Shown: piece by piece, positions 1 to 7,440 of the stretch
Layout of the letters: the number at the start of each line of letters is the position of its first letter
How positions within the stretch are numbered: position 1 is the stretch's first letter
Assembly (NCBI RefSeq): GCF_047872805.1
Contig: NZ_JBLQUK010000002.1
Location: 186,001-250,000, forward strand
DNA: 64,000 nucleotides
Direction: 5' to 3'
Origin: Erythrobacter sp047872805
GTDB lineage: Bacteria; Pseudomonadota; Alphaproteobacteria; Sphingomonadales; Sphingomonadaceae
Made by a program: the position numbers and the translations under genes
Notes under the pieces: model-generated
Database searches by the model: none
What the model was told of the DNA's origin: nothing
The model's input: the letters and a program-made list of their open reading frames with translations, nothing else

Positions 1-1
1 G

Positions 2-649
2 ACCGCCGCAGGCACGGTGCAGGCCGCGCGTGCCTTTATCATGGGCGTGGGGGTTGCGGGGCTTCAGGCAATTGCCACCGCCCGGCGGCTCGGCGCGCAG
101 GTTTCGGCCACCGACGTGCGCTCCGCCACGAAGGAACAGATCCAGAGCCTTGGGGCAAAGGCGATCTTTGTCGAGAATGTCGCCGGGATCGAAGGCGAAG
201 GCTCGGGCGGCTATGCCACCGAAATGAGTGATGAATACAAGACCGCGCAGGCCGAACTGGTGTCCTCGCATATCGCCAAGCAGGACATTGTCATCACCAC
301 CGCGCTGATCCCCGGACGCGCGGCCCCGCGGCTGATCACCGACGCGCAGATTGCTTCGATGAAGCCCGGCAGCGTGATCTTCGATCTCGCCGTGGCGCAG
401 GGCGGCAATGTCGAAGGATCGGTGGCGGATCAAACCGTGGTCAAGCACGGCGTGAAGATCATCGGCTTTTCCAACACCCCGGCGCATCTCGCCGCCGACG
501 CATCGGCGCTGTTCGCGCGCAACCATTTCAACTTCCTCAGCGCCTTCTGGGACAAGGAGGCGGGGCGTCCCGTGCTCGACGAGGAAATCGGCGCTGCGAT
601 CCGCCTGACGCAAGGCGGTGCGGTGGTGAACGAGAGGGTGTTGGGGTGA
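2..649 (+). CDS. pntA: NAD(P) transhydrogenase subunit alpha part 1 (partial, 5' end outside window)
   Basis: This is the C-terminal part of the soluble NAD(H)-binding subunit (domain I) of the proton-translocating transhydrogenase, which couples hydride transfer from NADH to NADP+ to the proton gradient. The open frame runs in from the window edge. A Rossmann-type nucleotide loop (VGVAGLQAIATARRLG) lies near the start, followed by the conserved TALIPGRAAPRLIT stretch and the family-typical end IRLTQGGAVV. The membrane alpha-2 and beta subunits follow on the same strand, but a DUF559 gene lies between. The last residues (NERVLG) abut that insertion and may have been altered by it. The missing 5' end is due only to the window border. 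Confidence 0.95.
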   Translation, partial: TAAGTVQAARAFIMGVGVAGLQAIATARRLGAQVSATDVRSATKEQIQSLGAKAIFVENVAGIEGEGSGGYATEMSDEYKTAQAELVSSHIAKQDIVITTALIPGRAAPRLITDAQIASMKPGSVIFDLAVAQGGNVEGSVADQTVVKHGVKIIGFSNTPAHLAADASALFARNHFNFLSAFWDKEAGRPVLDEEIGAAIRLTQGGAVVNERVLG

Positions 650-1116
650 TTACTGGCTGCCACGAGCCTCCCCGGAACGGGGAGGGGGACCGCGCGCAGC
701 GTGGTGGTGGGGACTCGCGGTTCGTCGCAAGGCCCGAGGTGATCCGCGCACGCAAACTTCGTAAGGACATGTCTCTGCCAGAGCGGACCTTGTGGCAATT
801 GCTGCGTCAGCGTCCGGGCGGGTACAAATTCCGCAGGCAACACCCGATTGGCCCTTATGTGGTCGACTTTTGCTGTCTGTCCGAGCGTTTCGTCGTCGAG
901 GTCGACGGCAGTGCGCACAACAATATTGACCGTGCCAAGTTTGATGATCGGCGCGTTTCATTTCTGAAAGAAAACGGGTTCAGGGTTTTGAGGGTTCCGG
1001 CGCAGCGCGTGTTGCGCGATGCGAGCAACGCGGCGCAAGCCATCGTTGCGCGCGCGGCGAGTCCCCTCCACCAGCCTGCGGCTGGTCCCCCTCCCCGTGC
1101 CGGGGAGGCTAACTAG
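646..1116 (+). CDS. DUF559 / Vsr-like endonuclease-domain protein inside the pnt operon
   Basis: A 156-residue reading from a GTG that overlaps the pntA stop. Residues 34-133 match the DUF559 family, which is related to very-short-patch-repair (PD-(D/E)XK fold) nucleases. The pattern LPERTLWQ is followed by a candidate acidic core D74 (VVDF), E85 and D87 (VEVDG), with H91 nearby. The first 24 and last 18 codons are simply translated palindromic repeat DNA, so the functional start is probably GTG at 739 or an internal site near ATG 769. The gene separates pntA1 from pntA2, which are normally adjacent, and has no role in transhydrogenation. Its biochemical activity and target are unknown. The family call is good; the start is uncertain. 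Confidence 0.8.
   Translation: MITGCHEPPRNGEGDRAQRGGGDSRFVARPEVIRARKLRKDMSLPERTLWQLLRQRPGGYKFRRQHPIGPYVVDFCCLSERFVVEVDGSAHNNIDRAKFDDRRVSFLKENGFRVLRVPAQRVLRDASNAAQAIVARAASPLHQPAAGPPPRAGEAN
665..715 (+). repeat. Left copy of a 51-nt double-hairpin palindromic element
   Basis: Stem I is CCTCCCCG / CGGGGAGG around a GAA loop (667-685). Stem II is ACCGCGC / GCGTGGT around a GCA loop (689-705). It matches the reverse complement of 1060-1110 at 44 of 51 positions. It lies at the 5' edge of the DUF559 gene and is translated as its first residues. Confidence 0.9.
1060..1110 (-). repeat. Right, inverted copy of the 51-nt double-hairpin element
   Basis: This is the inverted partner of 665-715. Stem II here reads ACCAGCC-GCA-GGCTGGT on the minus strand. 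The three stem positions that differ from the left copy change on both sides, so pairing is kept. It forms the 3' end of the DUF559 reading frame and ends 9 bases before the pntA2 start codon. Confidence 0.9.
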
Positions 1117-1119
1117 ACA

Positions 1120-1401
1120 ATGGACTTCATTTCAATCCTCTCGATCTTCGTGCTGGCGTGTTTCGTCGGCTATTACGTGGTCTGGTCGGTCACCCCGGCG
1201 TTGCACACGCCGCTGATGGCGGTCACCAACGCGATTTCTTCGGTGATTATCGTTGGCGCGCTGATCGCGGCGGCGGAGGCGGAGAACCCGATTGCCAAAT
1301 ATCTCGGGCTGGCCGGAGTGGTTATGGCAAGCATCAACATCTTCGGCGGGTTTGCCGTGACCGAGCGCATGCTCGCGATGTACAAGAAGAAGGAGAAGTG
1401 A
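1120..1401 (+). CDS. pntAB: NAD(P) transhydrogenase subunit alpha part 2
   Basis: A 93-residue integral membrane protein forming the small membrane part of the alpha subunit (domain II) in the three-gene form of transhydrogenase. Hydrophobic helices lie at about residues 5-25, 33-51 and 60-80, and the protein ends in a basic tail (MYKKKEK). The sequence SVTPALHTPLMAVTNAIS is family-typical. The only purine-rich Shine-Dalgarno candidate (GGAGG, 1104-1108) is the arm of the adjacent palindrome, 11 bases before the ATG. The stop lies 2 bases before the pntB ATG, so the two are probably co-translated. It should assemble with PntA1 and PntB to carry the proton path. Confidence 0.95.
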   Translation: MDFISILSIFVLACFVGYYVVWSVTPALHTPLMAVTNAISSVIIVGALIAAAEAENPIAKYLGLAGVVMASINIFGGFAVTERMLAMYKKKEK

Positions 1402-1403
1402 GG

Positions 1404-2972
1404 ATGAGCTTCGCCCTTCCCCTTTCGTCATTGCGAGGAGCCGCAGGCGCCGTGGCAATCCAGAGAGGCAAGCGCCCATTCGCTCTGGATTGCTTCGCTG
1501 CGCTCGCAATGACGGCCTTGTTTGCCACACCGGCCCACGCGGCGGGCAATGCAGGCAGCACACCTGCTTGGGCGATGCTCGCCTATCTGGCGGCGGGCGT
1601 GTTTTTCATCCTCGCGCTGCGCGGGCTTTCCAGCCCTGCGACCAGCCGGGCTGGCAACCGCAACGGTATGATCGGCATGGCGCTGGCGCTGGTGACCACA
1701 CTGGTAACCCATGACATCGCCAATATTGTCGAGATCGGGATCGCCATCCTGCTTGGCGCGATCGTTGGGGTGACGGTCGCGCGCAAGATCGCGATGACCG
1801 CCATGCCCGAACTGGTGGCAGGTTTTCACAGCCTAGTTGGGCTTGCAGCCGTGGTGGTGGGGCTGGCTGCATGGCTCAATCCCGGCGCGTTCGGGATTGT
1901 CGATGCGCAGGGTCAAATCCTCGCGGTCAGCCGGGTGGAACTGGGTCTGGGCATTGCCATCGGAGCGATCACATTCTCGGGTTCGGTGATCGCTTTCCTC
2001 AAACTGTCTGGCCGGATGAGCGGTTCGCCAATCATGTTGCCGGGGCGGCATGTCATCAACCTCGGCACGTTGGCCGCGATTATCGCCTTGATCGGAGTTT
2101 ACACCGTTTCGCCTGAGGGCGGCGCGGGCGAGGGTTATCTGATTATCGCCGTTACGGTGCTGGCCTTTATGATCGGATTTCTGCTGATCATCCCCATCGG
2201 CGGGGCAGACATGCCGGTGGTGGTGTCAATGCTCAACTCCTATTCGGGCTGGGCGGCAGCGGCGATGGGTTTCACGCTGGGCAACAGCGCGATGATCATC
2301 ACCGGGGCGCTGGTCGGTTCTTCCGGCGCGATCCTCAGCTATATCATGTGCCGTGCGATGAACCGCAGCTTCATCAGTGTGATCGCGGGCGGGTTTGGCG
2401 GTGACAGCGGCGGCGGCGCGGGCGGTGAAGCGCGCGAACAACGCCCCTACAAACAGGGCAGCGCCGAAGACGCGGCCTATATGCTCGAACAGGCGGAATC
2501 GGTCATCATCATTCCCGGTTACGGCATGGCCGTGGCGCAGGCCCAGCACGTGCTGCGCGAAATGGGCGACAAGCTCAAGGAGAAGGGCGTTGAGGTTAAA
2601 TATGCCATCCACCCGGTTGCGGGCCGGATGCCGGGGCACATGAACGTGCTGCTCGCCGAAGCCAGCGTGCCCTATGACGAGGTGTTCGAGCTTGAGGATA
2701 TCAATTCCGAATTTTCGCAATGCGATGTCGCCTTTATCATCGGCGCGAATGACGTGGTGAACCCTGCGGCCAAAACCGACAAGGCTTCGCCCATTTACGG
2801 CATGCCGGTGTTCGATGTAGACAAGGCGAAACAGGTGTTCTTCATCAAACGGTCGATGGGCGGCGTCGGCTATGCCGGGGTGGACAATGACGTGTTCTAC
2901 ATGCCGCAAACCGTCATGCTGCTCGCCGATGCCAAGAAAATGGTCGAAGGCATTGTGAAAGCGCTCGATTGA
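1404..2972 (+). CDS. pntB: NAD(P) transhydrogenase subunit beta
   Basis: A protein of 522 residues. About eight hydrophobic segments (domain II, residues 55-300) precede the NADP(H)-binding domain III, recognisable from VIIIPGYGMAVAQAQ, HPVAGRMPGHMNVLLAEA and IGANDVVNPAAKTD. The first 37 residues are odd: residues 8-37 are encoded by a palindromic repeat (1426-1514), leaving MSFALPL before it and ALFATPAHAAGN after it. An in-frame ATG at 1509, on the edge of the repeat, is an alternative start that would avoid translating the element. GAGGATGAG at 1400 supports the upstream ATG. The stop overlaps the next gene's ATG. Confidence 0.95.
   Translation: MSFALPLSSLRGAAGAVAIQRGKRPFALDCFAALAMTALFATPAHAAGNAGSTPAWAMLAYLAAGVFFILALRGLSSPATSRAGNRNGMIGMALALVTTLVTHDIANIVEIGIAILLGAIVGVTVARKIAMTAMPELVAGFHSLVGLAAVVVGLAAWLNPGAFGIVDAQGQILAVSRVELGLGIAIGAITFSGSVIAFLKLSGRMSGSPIMLPGRHVINLGTLAAIIALIGVYTVSPEGGAGEGYLIIAVTVLAFMIGFLLIIPIGGADMPVVVSMLNSYSGWAAAAMGFTLGNSAMIITGALVGSSGAILSYIMCRAMNRSFISVIAGGFGGDSGGGAGGEAREQRPYKQGSAEDAAYMLEQAESVIIIPGYGMAVAQAQHVLREMGDKLKEKGVEVKYAIHPVAGRMPGHMNVLLAEASVPYDEVFELEDINSEFSQCDVAFIIGANDVVNPAAKTDKASPIYGMPVFDVDKAKQVFFIKRSMGGVGYAGVDNDVFYMPQTVMLLADAKKMVEGIVKALD
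1426..1514. repeat. Palindromic repeat element read through in frame at the pntB 5' end
   Basis: The outer arms are CGTCATTGCGAG (1426-1437) and CTCGCAATGACG (1503-1514). The inner arms are CAATCCAGAG (1456-1465) and CTCTGGATTG (1483-1492). Both pairs are perfectly complementary. The sequence type (TCATTGCGAG...CTCGCAATGA) recalls dispersed palindromic repeats known from several alphaproteobacteria. It is translated as residues 8-37 if the upstream pntB start is used. Confidence 0.85.
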
Positions 2973-3313
2973 TGCGCAAGCTCGTGTTCGGCACGCTGGT
3001 GCTGGCGCTCTTGGCGGGCATTGCCGTGCAGACCGGCATGGCGCGGCCGCTGGTCAAATGGCAGGTTGAACGCTCGCTCGTGCAATCGGGTATGTCGGAA
3101 AACCGCGCCGAATGCATGGCCGGGCGCATGGCGGACCGGCTTTCGGCATGGCAGCTTTATCAATTGCAGCAGAGCATGGCAGCACAAGAAGGCGAGCCTG
3201 AGGCCGGATACGGCCTTGGCGAATTGGTGAAACGCCTGCGCCGGGTGGGGGACAGTGAAAGCGTCGCGGTCGTCACCACCAGCGCCGGATTATGCGCCGC
3301 CGGGATCGGATAG
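2972..3313 (+). CDS. Small signal-peptide or membrane-anchored hypothetical protein
   Basis: A 113-residue protein whose ATG overlaps the pntB TGA, so translation is probably coupled. An N-terminal hydrophobic segment (LVFGTLVLALLAGIAV, residues 4-19) looks like a signal peptide or anchor. A charged helical region follows, with WQVERSLVQSGMSENRAECM and a Gln-rich stretch. Two cysteines (in AECMAG and in GLCAAG near the C-terminus) could pair after export. I do not recognise a named family. Its place at the end of the pnt operon suggests an envelope protein, but nothing shows a role in transhydrogenation. Confidence 0.65.
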   Translation: MRKLVFGTLVLALLAGIAVQTGMARPLVKWQVERSLVQSGMSENRAECMAGRMADRLSAWQLYQLQQSMAAQEGEPEAGYGLGELVKRLRRVGDSESVAVVTTSAGLCAAGIG

Positions 3314-3378
3314 AGCGCGAACCGCTTGCCATCCTCCCTCCCAATGCGGCACAAGTCGGGCTGAAGAGGGAGAACATC

Positions 3379-4581
3379 ATGACCAGACTGCCAATTTCGC
3401 AGCTGACCGCAGCCGCGATCCTGCTGGCATCCGCCGCGCCCGTCTGGGCTGAGGTGCACACGATAACGCCGGGCGAAGGCGCGCAGGAACGCTTGCAAGA
3501 GGCGTTGATTCTGGCTGAGCCGGGGGATGAGATCGTGCTGGAGGCCGGGCGCTATGCGCTCACCGACGGGCTCAGTCTGGATGTTGACGGGGTGACCGTG
3601 CGCGGCTCGGGCATGGACGGGACCGTGCTCGATTTCACCGCGCAGGCAGGCTCGGGCGAGGGGCTGCTGGTGACCGGCGATGATGTCACCCTGCGTGATT
3701 TCGCGTTGGAGAACCCAAAGGGCGACGGGATCAAATCCAAGGGCGCGGACAACATTGTTTACTACCGCATCCGCGTGACATGGACCAATGGTCCGGACGC
3801 GGGCAACGGCGCGTATGGGATCTACCCGGTTGAAAGCACCGGCGTCCTGATCGACGGAGCAAAGGTAACCGGCGCGTCTGATGCGGGCATCTATGTCGGT
3901 CAGTCGAACCGCATCACCGTGCGCAATTCCATCGCTGAGGCCAATGTCGCCGGGATCGAGATTGAGAACAGCCGCAATGCGCTGGTCGAACACAATATCG
4001 CCACCCGCAACACCGGCGGGATCCTTATTTTTGATCTGCCCGGCCTGCCGGTGATGGGCGGCGGCAATGTGATCGTGGCGAACAATCTGGTGGTCGCCAA
4101 CGACACGCCCAATTTCGCACCCCCCGGCAATATTGTCGCAGGCGTGCGGCGCGGCACCGGGATCATGGTGATGGCCAATGACAAGGTTCTGATCGAGAAC
4201 AACATCCTTCAGCAAAACCCGACTGCTCCGATCATGGTGATCGCCTATACGCAGGCGTTTGATGACGAGCGCTACAACCCGTTGCCGCGCGAAGTGACTC
4301 TCGGAGCGAACACTTACGGTGTTGGCGGCAATGAACCGCAGCTTGAAGGCGCTGACATGCTTCTTGCAGCGTTTGGCGGGGCCTTGCCGCCGGTGCTGTG
4401 GGATGGGCTGGGCAGCCTTTCTGCCGTGGAGGGTACCAGCGGCTGGTCGCTGAATTTAGCCGAACCGGGCAAAGGGCTGGGCGGGGCGCAGCCATCGCCG
4501 CTGACGGTGCCCGAACCTGCCGGAGAATTCGACCGCAGCGGCATCGGCGCGCCTGCCGAACTGGATGAACGCATCGGATGA
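3379..4581 (+). CDS. Secreted parallel beta-helix repeat protein (TIGR03805-like)
   Basis: A 400-residue protein with a clear signal peptide (about residues 1-25, ending SAAPVWA). GAGGGAG lies just upstream of the chosen ATG. The body is a succession of short beta-helix turns, for example VTVRGSGMDGTVLDF, DAGIYVGQSNRITVRNS and IEIENSRNALVEHN, as in right-handed beta-helix proteins. From memory it resembles TIGR03805, whose members sit next to TIGR03806 cytochromes; the next gene is such a cytochrome. It is expected to be periplasmic. The asparagine-rich ladder could bind carbohydrate or a protein partner. No catalytic residues of pectate lyases were identified and the substrate is unknown. 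Confidence 0.85.
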   Translation: MTRLPISQLTAAAILLASAAPVWAEVHTITPGEGAQERLQEALILAEPGDEIVLEAGRYALTDGLSLDVDGVTVRGSGMDGTVLDFTAQAGSGEGLLVTGDDVTLRDFALENPKGDGIKSKGADNIVYYRIRVTWTNGPDAGNGAYGIYPVESTGVLIDGAKVTGASDAGIYVGQSNRITVRNSIAEANVAGIEIENSRNALVEHNIATRNTGGILIFDLPGLPVMGGGNVIVANNLVVANDTPNFAPPGNIVAGVRRGTGIMVMANDKVLIENNILQQNPTAPIMVIAYTQAFDDERYNPLPREVTLGANTYGVGGNEPQLEGADMLLAAFGGALPPVLWDGLGSLSAVEGTSGWSLNLAEPGKGLGGAQPSPLTVPEPAGEFDRSGIGAPAELDERIG

Positions 4582-5588
4582 AGCGCGCGGCGGCTCTGGT
4601 TCTGGCGATCTCTATGCTGGCCGGGTCGATTGGCGTCCGGGCTACTGCGACTATGCCGCTTTCGGTGAACAACGGTGCGATTCTGGCCGGAATGCCGGGC
4701 CGTTTGGCTGAGTTTGGGTTTTTTACCGATGACGGCGCGCGGGCACCCCGCAGCGATCTCATACCATACGAACTCAACACTCCGTTGTGGTCGGATGGGG
4801 CGGACAAACTGCGTTATATCTACCTGCCCGAAGGCGGCGTGATAGCGGCAGATAAAGACGGGCTGCTGCAATTCCCGGTCGGCACCGCGATCATCAAGAC
4901 TTTTGCATTCGGGCAGGGCGCGGATCAGCGTTACATCGAAACCCGCGTGCTGCTCCACCGCGCGGATGGTTGGACCGCGCTGCCCTATCGCTGGAACGCG
5001 GAGCAGACCGAGGCGAGGCTGGCGCTGGCCGGCGGACGGTTGCCGATCACCGGACCCGATGGCGAAGAATTCAGCTACCGGATACCCAACAAGAATCAGT
5101 GCAAAGCCTGTCATTCTCTGAATGGTGAAGTGATCCCGATTGGGCCAAAATCGCGCAATCTTGCGCCTGAATTGTTACAGCAACTCGCGGCAAGAGGCGC
5201 GCTGGATACAGATCCACAGGTTGCGCTGCCTCTGCCGCAGTGGCGCGATGCTTCCGCCAATACCGCCGCGCTTGCCCGCGCCTATCTCGATGTGAATTGC
5301 GCGCATTGCCATCAGCCCGGCGGGGGAGCGTCCAACAGCGGGCTTGATTTGCGCTGGGAGCAGGACGATCCCTATGCCTTTGGTGTCAACAAGCCCCCGG
5401 TCGCGGCAGGCCGCGGGGCGGGCGATCTGCTGGTGTCGATCAAGCCGGGCGATCCCGATGCCTCGATCTTGGTGCACCGCATGAATTCCAATGATCCAGG
5501 CGTGGCGATGCCTGAACTGGGCCGCTCCACAGTGGATCACAATGCGGTTGCGGTGATGCGCGCATGGATAGCAGGGATGCCAGAATGA
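4578..5588 (+). CDS. Periplasmic diheme c-type cytochrome (SO2930/HNE_0200 type, TIGR03806-like)
   Basis: A 336-residue protein with a signal peptide (residues 1-24). Two heme c attachment motifs are present: CKACH at 175-179 and CAHCH at 241-245. The N-terminal half (ELNTPLWSDGADKLRYIYLP) is the conserved non-heme part of this family. The ATG overlaps the stop of the beta-helix gene (ATGA), and its own stop overlaps the next start. The motif pair and the neighbouring beta-helix gene identify the family well. The electron donor and acceptor are unknown. It is likely a periplasmic redox protein working with the beta-helix partner. Confidence 0.88.
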   Translation: MKRAAALVLAISMLAGSIGVRATATMPLSVNNGAILAGMPGRLAEFGFFTDDGARAPRSDLIPYELNTPLWSDGADKLRYIYLPEGGVIAADKDGLLQFPVGTAIIKTFAFGQGADQRYIETRVLLHRADGWTALPYRWNAEQTEARLALAGGRLPITGPDGEEFSYRIPNKNQCKACHSLNGEVIPIGPKSRNLAPELLQQLAARGALDTDPQVALPLPQWRDASANTAALARAYLDVNCAHCHQPGGGASNSGLDLRWEQDDPYAFGVNKPPVAAGRGAGDLLVSIKPGDPDASILVHRMNSNDPGVAMPELGRSTVDHNAVAVMRAWIAGMPE

Positions 5589-6559
5589 AATGGTTTTTGC
5601 GTGCTTTGGGTGTGCTTGTCGCTCTGATCGTGATCGCTTTTCTGGTGTTTCGTACGCCCGACACTGACCCGGCAGAGATGCGCGCCAAATACGGCGGGCC
5701 GCCATCGCAATTTATAGCGATTGGCGATGGCGTGACCGTGCACTTGCGCGACGAGGGGCCGAAAGATGCGCCGGCGATCCTGCTGCTGCATGGTTCAAAC
5801 GCCGACCTCCACACTTGGGAGCCGTGGGTGACAGGCCTTTCGGACAGCTATCGCATCATCCGCTTCGATCAGGTTGGTCATGGCCTCACCGGTCCTGATC
5901 CCGCGCATGATTATTCGACCGAGAATTTCACTACGGATATCAATGAAGTGGCCGATGCGCTGGGACTGGAGGACTTCTTCCTTGGCGGCAATTCGATGGG
6001 CGGGAAGCACGCGCTTGCCTATGCGCTTGCGCATCCCTACCGCGTCGCCGGGCTGATCCTTGTAGATGCCGGGGGCAGTCCCATGCGCCAGATCAAGGAT
6101 AAAGATGATGGTGGGGGCAACATCGGATTTGCCATCGCCAGAACGCCGGGGATCAACCAGATCGCCGAACAGATCACTCCGCGCGCTCTCATTGCGCAAA
6201 GCCTTGACCAGAGCGTTTCGGTCAAGTCGGTGGTCACCGAGGCGGCGATTGACCGCTATTGGGAGTTGCTGCGCTATCCCGGCAACCGCGCTGCAACCAT
6301 GGCGCGTTTCAGCAGCGAATACGATCCCTTGTCAGAGGCTGAGGTCGCATCAATTGACGTTCCGACGCTTATCCTGTGGGGGGCAGAGGATCGGCTGATC
6401 CCGGTGTCGGCGGGTGAATGGCTTGACCGGCACATCGCCAATTCAACGATGATCAACTACCCCGGTATTGGTCATCTGCCACAGGAGGAAGCGCCCGAGG
6501 CGACGATTGCCGATGTGCGCGAATGGCTGGTATCGCAGCAGAAAGAACCTGCCGATTAA
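5585..6559 (+). CDS. Membrane-anchored alpha/beta hydrolase
   Basis: A 324-residue protein with one N-terminal hydrophobic helix (residues 4-23), so probably inner-membrane anchored with the enzyme facing the periplasm. The hydrolase signature is complete: oxyanion HGSNAD (69-74), nucleophile elbow GGNSMGG with Ser137, acid Asp269 (WGAEDR) and base His297 (GIGHLP). The chosen ATG overlaps the cytochrome stop (ATGA), which fixes the start and makes the three genes one coupled operon. Substrate is unknown; closest general similarity is to epoxide-hydrolase/esterase-like enzymes. Confidence 0.88.
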   Translation: MKWFLRALGVLVALIVIAFLVFRTPDTDPAEMRAKYGGPPSQFIAIGDGVTVHLRDEGPKDAPAILLLHGSNADLHTWEPWVTGLSDSYRIIRFDQVGHGLTGPDPAHDYSTENFTTDINEVADALGLEDFFLGGNSMGGKHALAYALAHPYRVAGLILVDAGGSPMRQIKDKDDGGGNIGFAIARTPGINQIAEQITPRALIAQSLDQSVSVKSVVTEAAIDRYWELLRYPGNRAATMARFSSEYDPLSEAEVASIDVPTLILWGAEDRLIPVSAGEWLDRHIANSTMINYPGIGHLPQEEAPEATIADVREWLVSQQKEPAD

Positions 6560-6673
6560 GCTGAAATAAACCATCCAAGCGGTTATTTCTGCAACACAAT
6601 TCGCGGCCTATGGACGCGGGGCGCAGTTCGTCGCTACACCGTTTGTGCGGTGCACACAGAATCGGGGACGACC

Positions 6674-7378
6674 TTGCGAAAACTGGGACTAATCGGCGGC
6701 ATGAGCTGGGTGTCGACCGGTATGTATTACGACCGGATCAATCGCATCGTGCAACGCCGGGCCGCGCCCATGGCCAGCGCGCCCTTGCTGATCGAAAGCC
6801 TCGATTTCTGCCAGCTCTATGCTCTGCGCGAAGATCGCGATTGGCAGCGCGCCAGCGGTATCTTGATGGAAAGCGCCAAGCGTCTCGAAGGGGCAGGGGC
6901 TGAGGCCCTCATTATCGGCGCGAATTCGATGCACAAACTCTACGATGATGTCGCGGGTGCGGTGAACATTCCGATCCTGCACATCGCTGATTATGTCGGG
7001 CTGGCGCTTAAATCGGCGGGTTACAAGAGTGCGGCCTTGATCGGGACGCGCAACGTCATGACCGAAAGTTTCTATCGCAAACGGCTGGTCGCACATGGTA
7101 TTGATCTTTTGCCGCCCAACATGACCAATGTCGAAACGTTGGACCGCATCATCTATGACGAATTGATGGTGGGCAAAGTGACCCGCGATGCGCAGCGCGC
7201 AATGAAGACGATCATCACCAACAAGGCGCAGGAAGGGGCCGATTCGATCGTGCTGGCCTGCACCGAACTGGATCTGGTCGTTGACGTGGATGCCAATGTC
7301 CTGCCCGTGTTTGATTCGACCCGGATTCACTGCGAAGCGGCCGCCAACTGGATATTGGAACAGGAAGTCGTGGGTTAA
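6674..7378 (+). CDS. Aspartate/glutamate racemase family protein
   Basis: A 234-residue protein starting at TTG, preceded by GGGGA and matching the family start RKLGLIGGMSW; a GTG at 6650 is possible but has no Shine-Dalgarno. These enzymes move the alpha proton of Asp/Glu with two opposed acid/base residues. The second, in ACTELDL, is a cysteine. The first site reads GANSMHK, with alanine where most members have Cys (CNT) and E. coli YgeA has Thr (TNT). Other conserved blocks are present (NIPILHIAD, AALIGTRNVM, LPVFDSTRIH). Racemase activity is therefore uncertain; an amino acid-related lyase or isomerase is possible. Confidence 0.85.
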   Translation: MRKLGLIGGMSWVSTGMYYDRINRIVQRRAAPMASAPLLIESLDFCQLYALREDRDWQRASGILMESAKRLEGAGAEALIIGANSMHKLYDDVAGAVNIPILHIADYVGLALKSAGYKSAALIGTRNVMTESFYRKRLVAHGIDLLPPNMTNVETLDRIIYDELMVGKVTRDAQRAMKTIITNKAQEGADSIVLACTELDLVVDVDANVLPVFDSTRIHCEAAANWILEQEVVG

Positions 7379-7440
7379 TTCTCCACCTGCCTCTCACAGA
7401 GAACGGCTTGCCGCATTGACCTGTTGGTAAGGGTGTATTC

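Larger units (their letters stand above)
665..1110 (+). mobile_element. Putative palindrome-bracketed DUF559 cassette
   Basis: A 446-base unit made of a DUF559 gene between inverted copies of the same double hairpin, sitting between two genes that normally touch. The structure is seen directly. That it moves as a unit is inference: no transposase and no clear target-site duplication were found. Confidence 0.5.

Noticed and set aside
430..961. Open frames on the minus strand across the pntA end and the DUF559 gene (430-918, 650-961).
   Set aside because: Antisense to recognised genes and to the palindromic repeat; no family pattern of their own.
3160..4215. A 351-residue minus-strand open frame.
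   Set aside because: Antisense to the beta-helix gene, which has a signal peptide, a ribosome site and a coupled partner.
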